From: Agitococcus lubricus
GTDB lineage: Bacteria; Pseudomonadota; Gammaproteobacteria; Pseudomonadales; Moraxellaceae
Length of the DNA stretch: 64,000 nt
Reading direction: 5' to 3'
Assembly (NCBI RefSeq): GCF_003051055.1
Contig: NZ_QAON01000015.1
Location: 1 to 64,000 of the forward strand
Shown here: piece after piece, positions 61,542 to 64,000 of the stretch
Layout of the letters: every line of letters begins with the position of its first letter
Position numbering within the stretch: the first letter of the stretch is position 1
Made by a program: the position numbers and the translations under genes
The notes under the pieces: model-generated
What the model saw: only the letters and a program-made list of their open reading frames with translations
Told to the model about the DNA's origin: nothing
The model's database searches: none

Positions 61542-64000
61542 TTAGCTAATACGCATTAACAAACCTTGTGCCTCATTTTTTTGCTCGCTATTACCTTCAG
61601 CAATCACTTCCTCTAAAAGGTCGCGCGCACCTGAACGGTCGCCCATATCCGCATAAGCGCGTGCTAAATCTAAGCGAGTTGCATTTTCGTCTGTACTTGC
61701 CAAGAAAGAAAACTCTTTATCTAAATCGGCAACTACATCATCGCTGGCAACATTGACATCAAAATCAAGGTCATCTGCAGCTACATCAGGTAACTGCTGC
61801 GCTAAATCTTGGTCAAAAGCTGCCGCCGCTTGGCTTAAATCAATACTATCTATGGCGGGAACAGCTAATTCAGCAGGCGCATCAACTTTGGTTTCATCAA
61901 TAGAGAAATCGACATCTAAAGCGGCTAAATCCGTGTCTACTGCCGGTTCAGCTTGGGCAACACTGAACTCTTCTAACTCAAAACCTTCTGTCAGATTTAA
62001 GTCAACTTCGTCTTTTTGCTCTTCCTTAAACTCAGCCAGTGCTTGCTCAAAATCTAAGGACGTTTCTAAGACAGGGGCTGGTGCCTCTTGGACGGGTGCA
62101 TCAACTTTATGCTCGGCTAAGAAATCATCTAAGCTATCAAGCGACAGGTTATTATCAAACTTAAGAGCAGGCTTCTCGTCGACTTCTGCTTTAGTTTCCA
62201 AGTTTAAGTCTAAGGATAAATCTAAGGCTGGCGCTTGTGGTGGCTCAATTTTTTCTTCTTTAGCAAAAGAGAATTCTAAGCTGTTATTTAATAACGACTC
62301 TATTTCCTGTGCTTTTGGCGGCTCAACCGCCGCTTGTTGTAGCTCCACAGGGTCAGGAATGATTTCTATGTCTAAGGCTTTTAAGTTAGGTTGTGACAAG
62401 CTCATCGCAAAATCTTTTTCAAGATCTTCTAAACTTGGCATTTCCTCGTCTTGTTGCGGTTTGATAGCAACTTTTTCGTATTGAATTTCGTCACTTTTAA
62501 CCGCAACTTTAGGGGGTGGCGGTAACAAAGCCTTTAACTTTTCGGCCTCAACCGTTGCCTCTAATTCACCCAATAGCTCCAGTTTTGCAAACTGCTCTTC
62601 AAAACTCTGACGGTCTTTTTGTTTAACAAAAATCTCTAACAGTTTGAGGTGCAAGTCAGCACGCTCAGGCGTTTGTACTAAGGCTTTACTTAAAATACCA
62701 ACTGCCTGTGGATAACGCTCCATTTCTAAGTAAGGTTGTACTTCTTCTAATGGATCGGCTGGCTTTTTAACTTCAGGTGCAGGCTTAACAGGCACAGGTT
62801 GTTTAGCCACTTCCGGTGCAGGTGCTGGTGCAGCTGGTTTTGGCGCAGGCGGCGGTGCACTGGGGCGGCTAGGCTCAGATTTCTTTCCTTTACTTTTTAA
62901 GAAGAAAATCACCGCAATAATGACAATCAGTGCAACACCACCAATAATAGGCATCATAGAACCGCCTGATTGTTGTGCAGGTGCATCTGGTGCTGCTTTA
63001 GCTTCAGTTGCCAAAAAAGATTGGGTAACGACTGCACAGGCCATTGTGGCGAGCGCTTTTTTCTCTAAGGTGTTTTTTTCACTCATTTTTTGCTTCGCTG
63101 CTTGTTCGGCACTCAGACGTCGCGCTTTAAGCTGGGCTTCTAACTGAGCCAGCTTAGCGTTTTGTAGTGCAATTTTTTGATCGTTTTCTTTCAGTTTTTG
63201 TTCAAGCACGGCTACTTCGTGACTCATTTTAGTGGTTTTAGTCACTAATTTTTGATTCGTCACACTAACAGCACCTTTCGGCATTGCTGTCTGAGTACCC
63301 TCTTTTTGCTTGGAATGAACCCCTGCCTTGGCCGTCACGTTACCTGTAGGAGCGACAAGTTTCATTTGAGCTTTAGGCGCTTTTTGAACAGCCAAACTTG
63401 CTTTAGCATGACTGGTTGCATCAATTTGCTGACGCGCTAACGGTTTATTTGCTGCTTGCGGCATCACGATGGCTTTAGCCTGAGCAGCAACTTGCGTATT
63501 GGCGTTTTGATTGGAAAGGGCTGGCACGCGTAAGACTTCGCCATTTTTAAGCATGTTAATATCATTCGCAATAAACGCTTGCGGATTCGCCTTATGAAGT
63601 ACTTTCATCATTTCTGGCACAGAAATGGTGGTGCTCGGTCTTACGCGCCGAGCAATACTCCATAAGGTGTCATACTTTTTTACTTGGTATGTCTTATTCG
63701 TGTCTGTATTTACTTCAGCCACCAACTCTTGTTCCTCTGCCATCGGTGGCGGCTCTACATTTAAGGGGGCAACAATCGGAGGGGGAACTTGTTTGACCAC
63801 GACGGGGGCAGCAACAGGCATTTGCTGGCTTGATTTTGCCGTTGGCGGGTCAAGAAAAGCGGTGACTTCTTGCAAACGGGTATTATTAGGCCATGTAATG
63901 CGTAACACAAAATCTAAAAATGGTTCGGTCACACGTTTATGACTACTGATTTTAATCACCGAACGACCAGCCTGCATGCTGACTTCAAAACGCAGCTCGG
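61542..64000 (-). CDS. fimV: pilus assembly protein FimV, 5' end beyond the window
   Basis: The frame stays open to the window edge, reading ELRFEVS before the first methionine at 63977, so the true start (with signal peptide and the LGEIEL-type N-terminal domain) is outside. Visible parts: the end of the periplasmic FimV domain, a LysM peptidoglycan-binding domain (KTYQVKKYDTLWSIARRV onwards), a coiled coil, a membrane span (PIIGGVALIVIIAVIFFL), a proline-rich linker, a long acidic cytoplasmic region and the C-terminal FimV TPR-like domain (DLARAYADMGDRSGARDLLEEV). In Pseudomonas FimV works with the PilG/ChpA pathway in twitching and cAMP control, which fits the rest of the window. Confidence 0.93.
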   Translation of the reverse strand, partial: ELRFEVSMQAGRSVIKISSHKRVTEPFLDFVLRITWPNNTRLQEVTAFLDPPTAKSSQQMPVAAPVVVKQVPPPIVAPLNVEPPPMAEEQELVAEVNTDTNKTYQVKKYDTLWSIARRVRPSTTISVPEMMKVLHKANPQAFIANDINMLKNGEVLRVPALSNQNANTQVAAQAKAIVMPQAANKPLARQQIDATSHAKASLAVQKAPKAQMKLVAPTGNVTAKAGVHSKQKEGTQTAMPKGAVSVTNQKLVTKTTKMSHEVAVLEQKLKENDQKIALQNAKLAQLEAQLKARRLSAEQAAKQKMSEKNTLEKKALATMACAVVTQSFLATEAKAAPDAPAQQSGGSMMPIIGGVALIVIIAVIFFLKSKGKKSEPSRPSAPPPAPKPAAPAPAPEVAKQPVPVKPAPEVKKPADPLEEVQPYLEMERYPQAVGILSKALVQTPERADLHLKLLEIFVKQKDRQSFEEQFAKLELLGELEATVEAEKLKALLPPPPKVAVKSDEIQYEKVAIKPQQDEEMPSLEDLEKDFAMSLSQPNLKALDIEIIPDPVELQQAAVEPPKAQEIESLLNNSLEFSFAKEEKIEPPQAPALDLSLDLNLETKAEVDEKPALKFDNNLSLDSLDDFLAEHKVDAPVQEAPAPVLETSLDFEQALAEFKEEQKDEVDLNLTEGFELEEFSVAQAEPAVDTDLAALDVDFSIDETKVDAPAELAVPAIDSIDLSQAAAAFDQDLAQQLPDVAADDLDFDVNVASDDVVADLDKEFSFLASTDENATRLDLARAYADMGDRSGARDLLEEVIAEGNSEQKNEAQGLLMRIS

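Overview
The window looks like chromosome of an AT-rich gammaproteobacterium. Housekeeping gene order (fimV-truA-trpF-trpB-trpA-accD-folC-dedD, ybeD-lipB) and a full pilGHIJK-chpABC chemosensory operon match the Pseudomonas type, while base composition and the many dispersed short repeats fit an environmental, possibly sulfur-oxidising (Thiotrichales/Beggiatoa-like) lineage. That placement is inference; no rRNA gene is present.

Region by region. 1-7.1 kb: a large RTX protein with an N-terminal lipase-like domain, two tandem RCC1-repeat lipoproteins with near-identical promoters, and a small zinc-ribbon membrane protein. 7.4-11.7 kb: nagZ, prc, a gamma-glutamylcyclotransferase and yceF. 11.7-22.6 kb: a nitrate/nitrite assimilation locus: an FAD electron-transfer subunit, nasA, nirB and nirD on the minus strand, diverging from a nitrate transporter and a PP2C-kinase fusion. 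The divergent intergenic region carries two back-to-back sigma-54 promoter matches and NtrC-like half-sites, and two tandem hairpins precede nirB. 22.6-30.7 kb: a D,D-carboxypeptidase, a flavodoxin-fold protein, ybeD-lipB, two tandem secreted START-domain proteins, sthA and lipA.

30.7-36.7 kb is an accessory stretch: a GIY-YIG nuclease gene bracketed by REP-like palindromes, a MmeI-like (type IIL) restriction-modification gene frameshifted just after its nuclease EXK motif, a VapBC pair with a palindromic operator, a quinone reductase, a crotonase, and one of two 267-bp TA-flanked miniature transposable elements (the other lies upstream of ybeD).

36.8-50.8 kb is the pilus chemosensory operon (pilG, pilH, pilI, pilJ, pilK, chpA, chpB, chpC), including a 2600-residue multi-HPt histidine kinase. 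51.3-64 kb carries a glutaredoxin-like gene, rlmL, a DUF2726 protein, dedD, folC, accD, trpA, trpB, trpF, truA and the 3' part of fimV, which runs off the window edge. PilGHIJK-ChpABC and FimV both serve type IV pilus (twitching) control in known relatives.

The least explained items are the GIY-YIG gene with its flanking palindromes, the frameshifted type IIL enzyme, the 267-bp element pair and the RNA hairpins in the nitrate operon. I saw no tRNA, rRNA, CRISPR array or intact insertion sequence.
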